A DNA stretch of 64,000 nucleotides from Salminus brasiliensis (GCF_030463535.1 NC_132878.1:34226261-34290260), one strand, 5' to 3'. Shown: positions 1 through 12,900, counted from the stretch's first letter. Translations and numbers: made by a program. Notes: generated by a model from the letters alone, not told the origin.

Positions 1-819
1 CACAACAGGCATTCGGTGTAAACACAGGAAATACCCAAACAAAGGTTCATAGTTGTTACAGAGTCTAGTCTGTGGTATACAGCAGAACTTCATTATAGCT
101 TCACACTGTATTCAGTTGTAAACAGAAGCACTAAACGTGAGCTCAGTGAGGACTGATGTAGGATCAGTTAGAGTATTCACCAATAAGCCATAATATGAGC
201 ACCACCTGCCTAATATTGAGCAGGTCCCCCTTGTGCCCCACAACAGATCTGACCATTCAAGGCATGAACCCAATATCAGGCACCAAGACGTTAGCAGCAA
301 ATCCTTTCAGTCCTGTAAGCTGTGAGGTGGGGCCTCCATGAATTGCATCAGTGAGCCTGGGGCACCCATGACCCTATTGCCGGTTCACCGGTTGTCCTTT
401 TGGGAAGTACTGACCGCTACATACCAGAACCCAACCCCCCCCCCCCCTTGCCCCCAAGCCCTGCCTGGTGTTTTGGAGAAGTTCTGACCCAGTCGTCTAG
501 CCAATTACAATTTGACCTTTGTTAAAGTCGCTCAGATCTTTAGGCTTGACCACTTTCATGTTTTGAAGAAAATCAAAGTACCACCTTTCAGGGGGACCAA
601 CGTTATGGCTGACCGGTACATGTCCAAATGCATCCAGACACTTTAAGGGGTACTCACTGCTGACACATACTTTGTATAATCTCCATAGAAAAGCACTGTC
701 AATGGAGGGAGACACACTAGAGAAGCTGCACTTGAGCCTAAGGTCATCATGTTCAATGCAAAACAAGGACTAGAGGGGTATAGAGCCCCCCCTCCCCCGC
801 CCCCAAGAACAGGGCCGAA

Positions 820-1110
820 GCCCAGTGGAACTCCATTCTCCATTTTTTGAGTTTTTGAGTAATTGAGCTCCGTCCAATACCTTTGAGATGAGTTGGAGTG
901 CCAGAACTAATCATCTCATATCAGTACCTGACCTTACTAATGCTCCCATGGTTGACAGCAATCAAACCCTCAAAGCAATGTTCCCACATCTAATGTAAAA
1001 AGCCTTTCTAGAAGAGTAGAGGAGGTAGATGCAGTAAAGGGGGGCAAACTCTCTATTAATACACTTGATTTCAAAAGAAATGCTGGATGAGTAGATGTCT
1101 ACAAACCTTT
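820..1110. repeat. Unclassified interspersed repeat, copy 1
   Basis: This segment aligns by eye with 2365-2640 and 43830-44055. Shared blocks include the cagtggaact start, a gatgagttgg block, a caatcaaa...tcaaagcaatg block and a late ttgatttcaaaagaaa block. The copy is diverged and lacks the clear gtgtcccaatactt end that the other two copies share. It is probably a piece of a non-autonomous DNA transposon. No termini or target duplication were found. Confidence 0.5.
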
Positions 1111-2339
1111 GAACCCACAGTTTTTACAAGAGTACAAAATCAGCCCACTTACACTTAAGGCTTCTGCTTTTCTGCAGTAAAGAGTGGGTGGGAATCTTCA
1201 GCCTTGTGCAGAAAACAAACACACGCCGAGGCAGGAGCGAAAGAGTACTGAGTCACTGAGCGAGAGAGCAGAGGGGAAAGTACGAGAGAGAGAGAGTGAG
1301 AGTGAGAGAGATGGTGGTGGTGGTGTGAAAGAGCATTATGTCTTGGCTCGCTGGCACTTAGGTAAAGGAAAGGAATCATTGGCCTTATTTAATCTTTACG
1401 ACTATCCAACTGCCTATATAAAACCCTAAAACCTATCACTTTAGGTTTCATAACAGCTGCTCAGGCAAACACCATCACCAAACCGTAGAGCAGAACGCTA
1501 TCAACAGAGAAAACGAGAACGTCTCAGCTCTGACCTCAGGTGAACTATACAGCAGATACAGGCTACAAGACAAGGCCTCCGACTCCACAAGGGCTGACTG
1601 CTGTGGGCGAGCTGTCAGCTACTGAGGAAGTCAGGTTTCACACACCATCATCGTTGTGTATTTCTCAACGGGTTCTCACTTGCTGCGTCTTTATCATAAA
1701 ATGATCACTTTTTCATTACTCATGTCCAAACCATGAACTACATGTGACAATTACAGCCAGTCTTCGCTTGTGGGGGAAAGAAAAAAAAAAAAGCATAAGC
1801 TCGAAGCGCGAAACACTAACTTCTACCTAGTGGCACCTACTGGAATCAGACTAGCATTCATACTTGCAAATTTCAAAGTTTCTAATAGACCTTTAGCAAT
1901 TCACAAATGTTCTCAGAACTGTGTAGTTGCCAATTCCCACCCTCTAGACTGGTCACCCTCCTCTCATGCAATGCCTACGCTAACAGGCCTGGCAAGGTGG
2001 CGGCTAGCAAATGCTTCCTCAGAAGGCAGCCAACCATTTATTTTCGGTCTGCTACTAATGCAACATCACCCACATTGGGTCTATTACAACATCAAAGTGA
2101 GTGACATGGGAAAGGGATAGGCCATTTTATTGACCCGGAGAGAGCAAAGCCACCTGTCAAGGGGTGGGATTCATGTATTGGGCAGCAGGTGAAAAGTCGG
2201 CTCTTGAAGTTGCCACATTGGAAGCAACTTACAGAACATAAAGGAGCTGCTGCAGATACACCATACGTCCGAATATGTGAGCATGAATTCCAATGAATTA
2301 GACAAACCATGTCTAATGCCAGGTGTGGATTAACAGGTT

Positions 2340-2640
2340 ATAACCCCCCCTCCCCCCCCAACATTGCGCAGTGGAGCAGTGGAACTGTGTTCTCTGGAAT
2401 GATGGCTGGTGCTCTAGCCAATACTTTTGGGATGAGTTGGGGATAACACCACCCTGACCTCACTAATGTTCTCGCCACTGAATACAATCAGATCCTCACC
2501 GCAATGCTCCAACATCTAGTAGAAGGCCTTCTTTCCTGGAGAGTAGAGACAGTTACTCCAACAAAAGTTTAATACCCTTGATATCAGAAGAAACAATGAA
2601 CGAGCAGGTGTCCCAATACTTTGTCTATATAGTGTATACA
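2340..2640. repeat. Unclassified interspersed repeat, copy 2
   Basis: This copy contains gtggagcagtggaactgtg, a ccaatacttttgggatgag block, a catctagtagaa block, and it ends in caggtgtcccaatacttt followed by ctatatagtg. All of these recur at 43830-44055 and, more weakly, at 820-1110. The family has no name I can support. The ends resemble those of abundant fish non-autonomous DNA transposons. Confidence 0.55.
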
Positions 2641-4001
2641 CATGAACAATATTGGATAACAGCATCAGCCCAGAAATGTCATATACTATCAAACCTCAAC
2701 TACTATCAAAGATGAAATATTAAGAACGACACATCACAAGCTGTTTTTAATTAGATTTATATTTCAATGTAAGAATTATTATTTGGGCCAAACCAGCATT
2801 TTAAAAAACGGAAAACGGAACAAACAGCTACATCAAAAGCCTTTCATAATCAAAATAATAAATAAGCCGATTCTGATTGTTGGAACTCCTAATGATACCA
2901 ACACAGAATAAACATTGCATTGGACTGAATCAGTACTGAGCATGGCAAGACTTCAAGGATTCATTTAATTGGGTTTATGTTACACTGGTGACGCCATCAG
3001 CAGTGCTGTGCAATTAGTCACACTTCTGACTTTCGAGGTTTCATACTTAATTTTAGACCAAGATTTTATTACGTCATGAAGAGTAGCACCTACAAACTGC
3101 AGCTCCTGTGCTAAAGATGCTGGTGTGTAAAGTCCCAGTGCAGTTCGAGAGGTTCCTCAGTTCTTCCTCAGGCTGCTACTTTTCTACTTCTACTCAAGCT
3201 TCTACTCAGGTTTTTGGAGAAGTGCTCCTATCATCACAGTCATTGCTGCACCTAGGGAACGCATGTTTACTTAAGCATGTAGTTAGGCCGCTCTCCACGT
3301 GTATCTGCGTTACTGCGATGCTGCCAGCCGCGCTATAGCATTAGAAACTGACTATATAATTAAACATCATTTCAGCAGAACAGGCTAAGCCTCACCCAAT
3401 GAGAGAGCAAACCGGAAGTATTTTAAAGGAGAAATTCCACACTTTGTCAAAACATCGGTATGATTCAATAACTGACATGTGACCAAAGTCAGTTAGAGTG
3501 GTTTGGTGTCAAGGGGTTCATTCTAATGAAATTTACAAACTCTGGTTTACTGATTTCTTCACAGTGGTGGTGAATGAAACCATGTGTCGCCATGTATACA
3601 GCGCTCAACTTGCCATTTCATTTACTTTCCAAAACCACCAGTGAACCTACACATGTGTGCTGACTTTAATATGTTGAGGTAAAACATGGTAAAAACAAAA
3701 AACATATTATAGTTGCAAACCAAGTCTTTGGGGACTACTTTGCCTTGAAACACCCTCTTTAGACGTTTCAGGCCTGTTAAAAACAATGTTTTAGACGTCA
3801 GGTATTGTAGCAGCGTAGGTATAATTCTTTTGTGTAGTAACTTTGCGAGGTAGCTAAGTTTTCAGGTGTCTGCTTACATTCATCACCACTGTAAACAATT
3901 GACACGCTGTACATTGCTCTACAACAAACCACTCTGAATGACTGTTCACATCTTTAGCTTTTTATTTATGCTGAACTTTCAATTCCGGATGAATTCTCTT
4001 T

Positions 4002-4735
4002 TAAAAACTAGTGTTGCACTCAGCGCCGATACCAACACTTACACACTTACAGTATCAGTCTCGGCAATAGAGAGCACCGATACCATGAATCTACTTTTTT
4101 TATGGAACACTTTTGTTTGTATACTTTAAACCAGTAAAAGACAGTCATAAATAGTTATTACCATTAAACAGACATTTAATGAAACTCCGCTTTTAAACAT
4201 TTACTGCACTTTTTGATTCCATGTGGTGTTTATTTTTCTGGTTCTGAAAGCAAAAGTTGATTTTAAGCAGCTTGTTTAAAAGAAACACACTGAAGTTCAG
4301 TACCTTTACACATAGAGGCGTGTACCTGAACGTGAAACTGCTGCAGAAGCACTTTTAGTCTCTAAACTGGCATTTTTTCACTGCTTTAAAATATGAATTC
4401 TACACACTGATGAAAAAGCTGTCCGTTTCATCAAGCTTGGCAAGATTATGCTTCCCTACTTGCAGGTGTTTCTGCATTGTGGCAATTTGTGGCATATTTT
4501 TTCAGCTCTGAAATGTTTCAAATGTGCAGTTGCTCGCCCAGTAACTGCAGTTCTTTTAATCTTATTATATCTTATTTGGAACAAAGACCTAAAAAAGTGG
4601 AACACTATAAATATGAGGATTTCTAGACATCTATGGAGTTGATATCGGTATTGGTACTCGGCATCGGCGGGTACTTGAAAACCTGGTATCTGTTTGGAAA
4701 TAAAAAAGGGTAGCGGTACATCCCTACTAAAAACT
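4002..4735. mobile_element. hAT-type non-autonomous element with 8-bp target duplication
   Basis: The 8-bp sequence TAAAAACT occurs at 4002-4009 and again at 4728-4735, flanking a 718-bp segment. The left end reads AGTGTTGCAC and the right end, on the other strand, reads GTAGGGATGTAC, a weak inverted pair. Just inside both ends lie gccgatacca-like motifs in opposite orientation (near 4026 and 4640-4670). An 8-bp duplication with short imperfect inverted ends is typical of hAT transposons. No transposase frame is present, so it would depend on a related autonomous element. Confidence 0.65.
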
Positions 4736-5047
4736 TGAACTACCTTTTTGGACTTCTCCACAAAGCGGTTGGACACCACCGAACCACACTCAGACTGAGA
4801 CAGCACTGAAGGAAGAAAGTAACTGGACACATTAGTAGAAGATGCTGAGTTCAGACTTCTCAAGCTAATCTACTCCTCTCTCCTGTCTGCAAGTGAAAAA
4901 AAACAACACACATCATTCAAGTCACACCTTAACAGATGTCAAAGCCTGCTTTTGACTTCTTTAGTAGAGTTAGGTCCTCTTCCTCCTTTCTTTGTAAAGC
5001 AGCTTCTACCGTTTCACAGTTAAAGACAGATAGCTCAAAGCCAGAGT

Positions 5048-5100
5048 CAAGGCTGTCCAATAAGAGACGAGGCAGGGATCACTCCTATTGGACAGCCTTG
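5048..5100. repeat. Hairpin with inverted CCAAT/ATTGG arms
   Basis: Two 19-bp arms (5048-5066 and 5082-5100) are complementary at 18 of 19 positions around a 15-base loop. Each arm carries a CCAAT or ATTGG core. The hairpin lies about 375 bp inside cdk19 intron 1. It could be a pair of NF-Y-type sites or a relic of a small foldback insertion. Confidence 0.6.
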
Positions 5101-5210
5101 TGAGGCATGAATTCTCCAACTCCAGAGTAAAAACCCAGCTTCACGTGTAGACAACCAGCCATCCCCTCCAGGTTGTGTGTTTCCCTTCACGTTAACCGTG
5201 ATCAAATAAA

Positions 5211-5231
5211 CAGCAGCAGCAGCAGCAGCAG
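5211..5231. repeat. (CAG)7 microsatellite
   Basis: Seven uninterrupted CAG units followed by CAC, in cdk19 intron 1 about 250 bp from the exon. On the transcribed strand it reads CTG. Confidence 0.9.
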
Positions 5232-5473
5232 CACGGCGCGCCGTTTTGGGGGGAGGACCGCTGTGTGTGTATGTGGATGTGAGTGTGAGTGCGCGCGCGC
5301 GCGTGTGTATAAAAACAAAACCAGTCCCAGACTCGAGCTCGGTTTCTTACACCCCCCCATCTCTAAACACACACACTCTCGCCTCCGTGCACATCCTGCA
5401 AGCGTAGCTAAGGAGAAAGTGTGCTTGGAGCAGCCAATTTAGTGAAACAAGGCCATTTTAGCTCGCTGCCTTA

Positions 5474-5626
<153 letters not shown>

Positions 5627-5779
5627 TTAGGATAAAATAAAATATTAATTATTACGTGCATTAATTAAATAATCTGATCGCTTTATTCCCCCACCATTTC
5701 CTTGTTTGGGATTTTGGTCTGCTCCGCTTAATGTTCACTGGCTCGTTGAGGGTTTTTTTTTTTGCTGGTGCGAAACGCT

Positions 5780-5795
5780 TTCTGGGAAATGTAGT
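5780..5795 (-). promoter_or_regulatory. ZNF143/STAF-like site upstream of cdk19
   Basis: The minus strand reads ACTACATTTCCCAGAA, matching the known core of the ZNF143 (STAF) motif. It lies 178 bp upstream of the cdk19 ATG, where ZNF143 sites commonly occur in TATA-less housekeeping promoters. A second partial match on the plus strand, AACTACAATCC, is at 5847-5857. Confidence 0.6.
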
Positions 5796-6578
5796 TTTGC
5801 CGAAGCGGGGGGCCCGCCGAACGCCGTGATATCGGCCAACTGTGGGAACTACAATCCGCAAAGCGCGCCGCGCTGATCGCACTTGCGTAGTCATGTTCGC
5901 TGTCAAAAAAAAAAACATTGCAGGGACGGGAGAAAATGAATATTGCACATATGTTTTGTTTGTTTTGCTGACATGTGCCGAGCTGTTAAACTGAGACACA
6001 GTTAAAAACCCTTCCGTGTGTGCTATTGATTTCGATTAAAATGGGCCAGCGTTTTTGCAGCAAAACCACCCAGAAGACTGCTAGCATCTACGGCTGTCAT
6101 AACGTTATAAATAAGAATACGAAATACCCCGTTATTGTGTGTTTTGGGGGAAAAGTATGAGGTTTTCTGGATTCACATCTTTCTTTCTTTGTGATGACTA
6201 TTGGTTAAGTGAAAACCAGCCTGTTTGTTGTGTTTTAAAGCATTCATGCGTCTTCAGAGGGACATAAAAACAGCTCCTCGTGAACGAATCGTTCTCTTGA
6301 TCCGAATCTTTTGCAATAAACAGCTCGAAATGATTCACTGTTGAACCGAATCTTTCGTAGTATGTGCGCAGTGTTTGCGTCGGAGTCATATATTCTAACG
6401 TAATTCCAATATATAACCTTCAACAATCCGGACTCTAGCCGAATGAATCGGCTTATTTGAGCGGACAGTTTCAATGAATCGGTTATCTGAACTGAATCGA
6501 ACTTCCCTTCAGTACTACAGCCCATCTCACCCAGGCGCGTGTTCTTAGTGGTTGCCCTTAGGGTGACAGAATCGTGGG

Positions 6579-6583
6579 CCAAT
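6579..6583 (+). promoter_or_regulatory. CCAAT box of amd1
   Basis: GGCCAATC contains the CCAAT core about 70 bp upstream of the TATA box, a usual NF-Y distance. Confidence 0.5.
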
Positions 6584-6634
6584 CATGAGCGGCCTGACGG
6601 CTCGTCGTCGCTTGTGGTTGGTCCGGCAAATGGT

Positions 6635-6641
6635 TGACGTC
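6635..6641 (+). promoter_or_regulatory. CRE-like TGACGTC upstream of amd1 TATA
   Basis: TGACGTC(G) is one base short of the palindromic CRE and sits about 12 bp before the TATA box. Binding by CREB/ATF factors is inferred only. Confidence 0.4.
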
Positions 6642-6652
6642 GGCGGGTAGGT

Positions 6653-6659
6653 TATAAAA
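6653..6659 (+). promoter_or_regulatory. TATA box of amd1
   Basis: TATAAAA at this position predicts transcription starting near 6683, about 240 bases before the amd1 ATG and only about 11 bases before the uORF. Mammalian AMD1 promoters are also TATA-containing, and their uORF is likewise very close to the cap. Confidence 0.8.
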
Positions 6660-6693
6660 GCTTCGCTCGCCCAGCTCTCGGCGCTTACACAGT

Positions 6694-6714
6694 ATGGCCG
6701 GCGATATTAGCTAG
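6694..6714 (+). CDS. amd1 upstream ORF encoding the hexapeptide MAGDIS
   Basis: ATG GCC GGC GAT ATT AGC TAG encodes Met-Ala-Gly-Asp-Ile-Ser. This is the same hexapeptide as the well-studied uORF of mammalian AMD1 mRNA, whose nascent peptide stalls the ribosome at termination when polyamines are high and so limits amd1 translation. It is the only ATG between the predicted cap site and the amd1 start codon. The near-cap position, which in mammals sets how often the uORF is recognised, is preserved. Polyamine control is inferred from exact peptide identity. Confidence 0.92.
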   Translation: MAGDIS

Positions 6715-6920
6715 CACTCGCTCACGGTGTTCTCTGTAAAAGGGGAAGACGGTAAAAACCATTTAAAGCATCCCAAGAAATCAACATCCCGGACTGCACC
6801 AAGGACTGTACCAAGATCAATAAGTTATCTACCCAGCAAAAAGGACTTTAATAAGCTGAAACCCGAGCTAGGTTTATTTTTTTATTTTTTTTCTGTTGTT
6901 GGTGTCTTGTTTGTCTCACG

Positions 6921-9900
6921 ATGGAGGAAAACGGTGCACACTTCTTTGAGGGGACCGAGAAGCTGCTGGAGGTGTGGTTCTCCCGGCAGGATGAGACCAA
7001 AGGAACCGGGGACCTCCGCACCATCCCGAGGTTTGGTGGCAAATTCTCAAAATCAAGATGTGTGGGCTGACATGTAGCCAGCGCTCCCTAACCTAACGAG
7101 GCCTCCCGGTGTGCGCCTTTCAGTCAAGATCAGCATACAGAGCGGAGTCTAGATTAGTAGTATTTTTGCTGAAAGGCTGGTTTTGGTGATCAAATGAATA
7201 ACTTGACTGTCTGGTGGCTCCGTGAGGCAGCGTCCCTCCCCCTCCCTCCCTCCCTCCAGTCAGTCATTCATTTGTGCTGCAGTAACGGCGAAGCGGAAAG
7301 CTACGACTCTGATCAGTTCACCTTCGCTTTAATCACGACTCTGACCTGATTATCTATAGCTCTGAGAGTCGAGCACTGACACCCCGAACTAGTCTCTGCC
7401 CTGGCTGTGATACGGGACGGTTTTATCGTTAAAAAAAGCCCCACAGCGTTAACCTTACCTGAGAGAGCGAGCGGCGAGCGGCTCGCTACGCAGTCAGCAG
7501 TCCGTTGGTGGTCGGTGGGACACGACTGGGTTTAGCTTAAGCTTAGCGGACCCACTTGTGTGGCTTTCGGGATGTTAATTAAGCTGTTTTGCTGTTGAAT
7601 GTGAATGAGACATTTACTAACTAGTTAAATATCCTAAATAAGAGAACTGGTGAGGGAAATGAGTCGATTAGCCACTCGGCTAGCCCAGAATGGCGCGAGC
7701 CATTAACGTTAGCGATAGCTAGCAACAGGGCTACACCGTTTAAACTGACGTAACCTGAGCCAGTACTCGCCTAACAGCGACATTTTGGCTTCGTTGGTCT
7801 TTTTACAGGCTCGTTATGAGACAGGTGGCACCGGGTTTGTGTGCTTAGAGGGCTGAAGTCGGCCAGTATCGCTCAATTCCGGGGTTTTTCTCCCCTGTGC
7901 AGCAAAACGTGGGCCCTGTCGAGCATGTGGCGGCGCCCTGCTGCCTCGGCTTCAGCCTCTTTTAATGAGCAGATTGTTAGCTATGCTAACGTTCATGAGA
8001 TGTGCTAATATCACAAACAATAACAGTATCGACGCGCTATTATTTATATATATATATATAAACACTGGATTAATATTAAAATTTATTTTTATTAAAAAAA
8101 AAAATTAATGCGCGCGCAGCGAAACAGCAGCGTGACAGCGGACCTCCGTTGTTGTAGAGAAAGATCAGATGAAATGATGGACCAGGAGGTAAAGCCGTGT
8201 CTGGGTGAGGAACCGGAGACCCTGCCGCAGTGCTAACCTGTCACACCGACGATTTACGGCACCTGCAGTAGCCTGGCTAATGCCCAAGAGCTGAGAGCCT
8301 TCTGAGTGAATGAGCTTCACTGAATCTGTGTGAAAATGTGTGGCTAATTTAATAACCCCCCCTCTTCTCCTCCTCCTCCATGAAGTGTAATCACTTCAGT
8401 ACAGTTAGAAACAGCCTGATCATATAAAAAGGCCTTAATGGCTCAAACCTCCTGAATGTTTAGGTGGTTGTTCATGACTTTCTTCACCTCTTGTAAACAA
8501 CTTTTTTAAATAATTGAGGTGGGGGATGGAGGGTCTTTCGAGTACATGTCTTGAACCTTTAAATGTTAAATCACAGAAGCAGCATCTTAATTAGGTGGTT
8601 TTTCAAAATGGGCTGAGTGAGCCGTCTTAAGGACGTTATAGGACAGTATTTTGGTGAGATCTTGTGAAACTCCTGCTTTTCTACTTCTAGCTGATCTGTC
8701 CCAGTGGCTCCTGATCTTGCTCCTCCTCAGGCTTGAGTGTTTTCCTACTCTTAACATGAGCCTGGATCCGCTCTCGCCAGTTCTTTAACAAGCTCTCCTC
8801 CAGGCTAAAATGGGTCTTCTGTTGAGACTAAAAATGTGCTACTCCAGGCCCCGGATTGGGGAATCCAATGCTTTGTGCCATGTGAAAGTCACGTTTTTCC
8901 CTCTGTGGCGCACAATCTCCGCCTTGTGGTCTGATTGGAGGAGCGCGACCTCTAGCTGCTGTTTGACCTCCAGAGGTCTGCCTCCAGTTCGCCAGCGTAT
9001 AATGTGGTTGTAGCCCTGGAGGTGCTTATTGATCTTGTAGTGTGTTGAGTTTGGCTCCTGCGGTTCTTGCCAAAATTAGTACCTGACCGGAAAGTTGCGG
9101 TGTTTGGACTGGGTTTGCTTGCGTCTCTCGCAGTGAAAACGTCCCTGATGGTGTTCTGCGTATGGGCCTTCATTTACCTATAACCTTTACAGCAGATGTG
9201 ATTTAGATCTATTTGAGACAAGCTTGTATGTGAAATATGTGCGTACTGGCACACATGGATAAATGGATGAACCTTGTTTAGTAGTACTTAGTACTTGTGG
9301 ATATGCAAATTTACCCCATGGTGTCTGTGGTGCCCTGACCCATCGTGACTTTGACCAAGAGGAATCGGAAACGGTGAATAATAAATGAACTGAATTGAAT
9401 GAATAGTAGTTTTTTGAAATTGGCTTCTTAAATGGCCTGTTAATGAAAGTGCAGATCATTACTTCTACTGGCTTTGTGTGTTTAGTTACACAGTAATAGA
9501 TTTGATCATTACTCCATGAATCCAGCCCACAGTTCTCCATCCTCTTCTGTAGCAGATCTTATTTAACTCTCTGGCTAATTATAAGGCTCTCAATGGTTGG
9601 AATCAGACGTAGTCAAGCCGACTGTGAATTCGTGGAATACTGATCTGTGTGCTGGGCTGCTTGCCAGATTGCTCTGCCATCTTCCTGGGCTGTCTTGAGC
9701 TGGTCTGACTTGAACTCCCCGGAGAGCCTGCCGCTTTCCTGGCACTGGAACCCGATAACTGTAGCTATGGTTTCCGGGGGGCGGTCAGAATGAATGACGA
9801 GTGGTATTAGCTTACAGCCAGGGAAGATTAAGCGCTCACAGAGACACAGGGAGAGGATCACGGGCGCTGGAGCTCAGCCAATGGCCAAATAAGTCCACAA

Positions 9901-12900
9901 GGGCATCCAATTCACAAATCTACCCCTACCTCGCTGTACAGTCGTCTAGGTGAGGGAGAGCCGGTCACAGTCGCCTTGGTCCTGAGTACTTCAGAGGTCC
10001 TGAGTGTTTCAGTACCTTGACAGTCCAGCACTTTGGTTCTTGAAGAGGTCTGGTGTGTTGTGATGTGATGTTTTAATTATGGTCCAAAAGTAAGGGTTAG
10101 CACTGCTATCAGCACATGGCAGCAGTAGCAGTTCACAAAATTCATCATTCGGCCACGTGTGCACGGTTTCATTTTCAGTTTCAGAGCCTTCATCAAGTAC
10201 GGCAACGGCACAGTGGAGTTTCGCCTAAGCCGTTCAGACTGGTTTCCCAGCAGCACAGAAACACTATCTAAACGTATGTGCTGATCTAAGACTAGCCACA
10301 AGCTAGTCTTAGCCCTGAGCTGACGCACTAGCCATGGTACAACGTTGTGCAGTAAACCTTTAAGGAGCGATATGTTTCCGTTTAGTGTCTGAGCTGAGCC
10401 AATACCACTGCTCACTGGTGGACCCTAGCTTCCGTTCGTTGTTAGCCATGCAAGTGTGCAGTCTTTCAGCTTTTGTGTTAAGTATTGTATTTGAAGGCTT
10501 CTAGTTAATTACAACAGATTATTGATTTGACAGTGAGCACTGGTTTTCCATTGTCTGTGCTATCCCTGCTTGATCTCTACACACACGCTGGCACACATCT
10601 CTGTGAAAGTGGTCACCGATGGCCTCCCTAAAATAGCACCAGTGTCAGTTTTCCAGGGCCAGGCGAGAAGAGCTATGCTCAGAGTTTGAGCTGCAGTGCC
10701 TGTGGCCAAAAATACTTGTGCTACGGTGTGGCGTTCGAAGAATCCCACTCTGGATGCTGGGATTTGCTGGGAATATTGAGTAATGGCCAGCCCTGGTGGT
10801 GATTGGCTGTTGAAGTCACTTTCATTTCTACTTGCATGCAAATAGCAACTTGAGCCTTAACTCGCTCATTAAAATAAAACTGTGGGTGAACACTTCAGTC
10901 CTATACTCATAACCTACAAATAATTCATGTTTTAGTGATTCTTCCTAGTTACTGACTCTCATACTGGCTTAGGCCTTAAGATAACTGAATAATAGGTCTA
11001 GGATTCAGGGGATTAAAAACATTTAATTGTATAGACATGCAACATGTTCCGTTTTAGGGTTTAGCTGTGTGTCAAGATTGAGTATCCATCATTTTCAATA
11101 CTGTCAGCAGTAGCCAGTGATTACGATTGCGCGCGCACACACACACAAGTGTATGTGACGTCAGCTGCTGCTAGGGAGCAAATGGAGCCGTGTTGATGAG
11201 CCCTTAACACCTCTTCCCACCCCACACACAGACACCAAGCGCGCACACAGTGAAAACATGTATGCATGCGTGGCAGCAGTGTAATTATTAACAAACAGGT
11301 CTGCGCATCTGTGATGTAGACTTGAGTCGGCTTTGTTTAGCTGCCATCCTCGGCTGAACTGAGGGCTCTAAATACACTGACATGCAAAGTATTGTGTTGC
11401 ACCGTCCGTGGCAGATAGCGGATCTGACCTTTAATTAGCTCATGGTGCAAGACAGCAACTCCTGCCTTTCAGTTAGGAATGCTTCTGCAACGTCACAATT
11501 AGGCACATGTATTTCCAGGCAGCACAAACCGGCCGCAGGGATTTTAATCCATGAGTGTGGGTGAGGTCAGTGACCAAGTCTCCACATTGCATTAGCATTC
11601 TGATGATTCACTGCTATTCCTGCTAAATTAAGCACGTCATTAAGTACAGTCGTAACGCTCAAAATATATTGCAGGTGCTATCTGCCAGTAACAGCCCTGA
11701 GGTGTTCCAGCAGTGTTTGGACTCTATTCAGCAGTTAAGACTAGTTCAGTATTCATTTAAAATGGTGGCGGCCAGAAACCAGCACTCCTTTTCCGACCAA
11801 GCCTTGAAATCTTGTTAATCTTGTTGCTAAGATTTAAAATGATGAGCATCGAAAGGTAATCTAACTGTTCTCGTTGACGTTCTGCTACCCCACAAGAAAT
11901 ACACCCGTCCCAGATATCCAATCTGTCACTTTCTGCTGATAATGGTTTGTGATGGTATACTAGATTCATCTATCTATAAGGTTTAAAGTTGCATAAATTG
12001 AGGTTTTAAAGCTTGTGGTGATAATAGCAGTTTTCAAAGAAATTTAACGTCGTCCTAAATGTTAACATGGTTTTTCTGTTGCTTTTTGTTTTTAAGGTTT
12101 GAGTGGGACAAACTTCTGGAGAATGTGCATTGTTTGATCATAAGTGTGACAAAGACTGACAAGCAGGAAGCTTATATACTCAGGTGAGTCTCTCTCATTA
12201 CAGATTAGGAACATCCTTTAATCTTGCTTTCCTTTGGGTGTCCGGTGGTTACTGTTCACTTTCATTTACTGTAAGCAAAGTTAGCATTTTGGACTAAACC
12301 ATTCCTTTGATATATGGGTGGGTGATATGACCGTATATGTCACTGTATACTTTAGTGAGCATATTGTGGGTGTCGTCAGTGCTTAGCACTGACCGGCGGC
12401 ATGTCTTATTACATTGAGAGCAGAATCAGTGCTGTTTAATTGGGTCACCAGTCAAATAGTAGGAGTGAGATGCTGTAACAGTAATGTGCACCTAGCTTTT
12501 CTTGTTCAGTCAGTGCTTGTCTTCTGCCTCCTACAGTAAAGCTAGGCTGTTTGTTCAGTTTTCTTCAAGATCAAGTAGCAAAGTTGTTTGTTAAATATAT
12601 TTGTTAAATATGTTGTTTGCAGAACAGAAAGAGGGGAGTAAAATGACTCCTAATCAACTAATCGAGCATGTCTGCGTTTCAGGCCCACCAACCAGCCTTA
12701 CTTGTTTGTCAGATTCAGTCCTCAGCTGAAACCTTTTGTTAACACACCACTGTTCATTCAGGTGTCCGTTCTTACACTGAAAGGACAGAGCCAGTCACAC
12801 CTGTTTAGAGTATTTCTAGCTCTTTGTGTTGGCTGTGTGAGACTGACCTACAGCGTCAGAGGCTATCAATAGGTTTTAGCAGCAGTGTTAGAGGCCTATT

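Noticed and set aside
4456-4863. A 135-codon minus-strand frame in cdk19 intron 1
   Set aside because: It crosses the right end and target duplication of the hAT-type element, so it cannot be a conserved gene.
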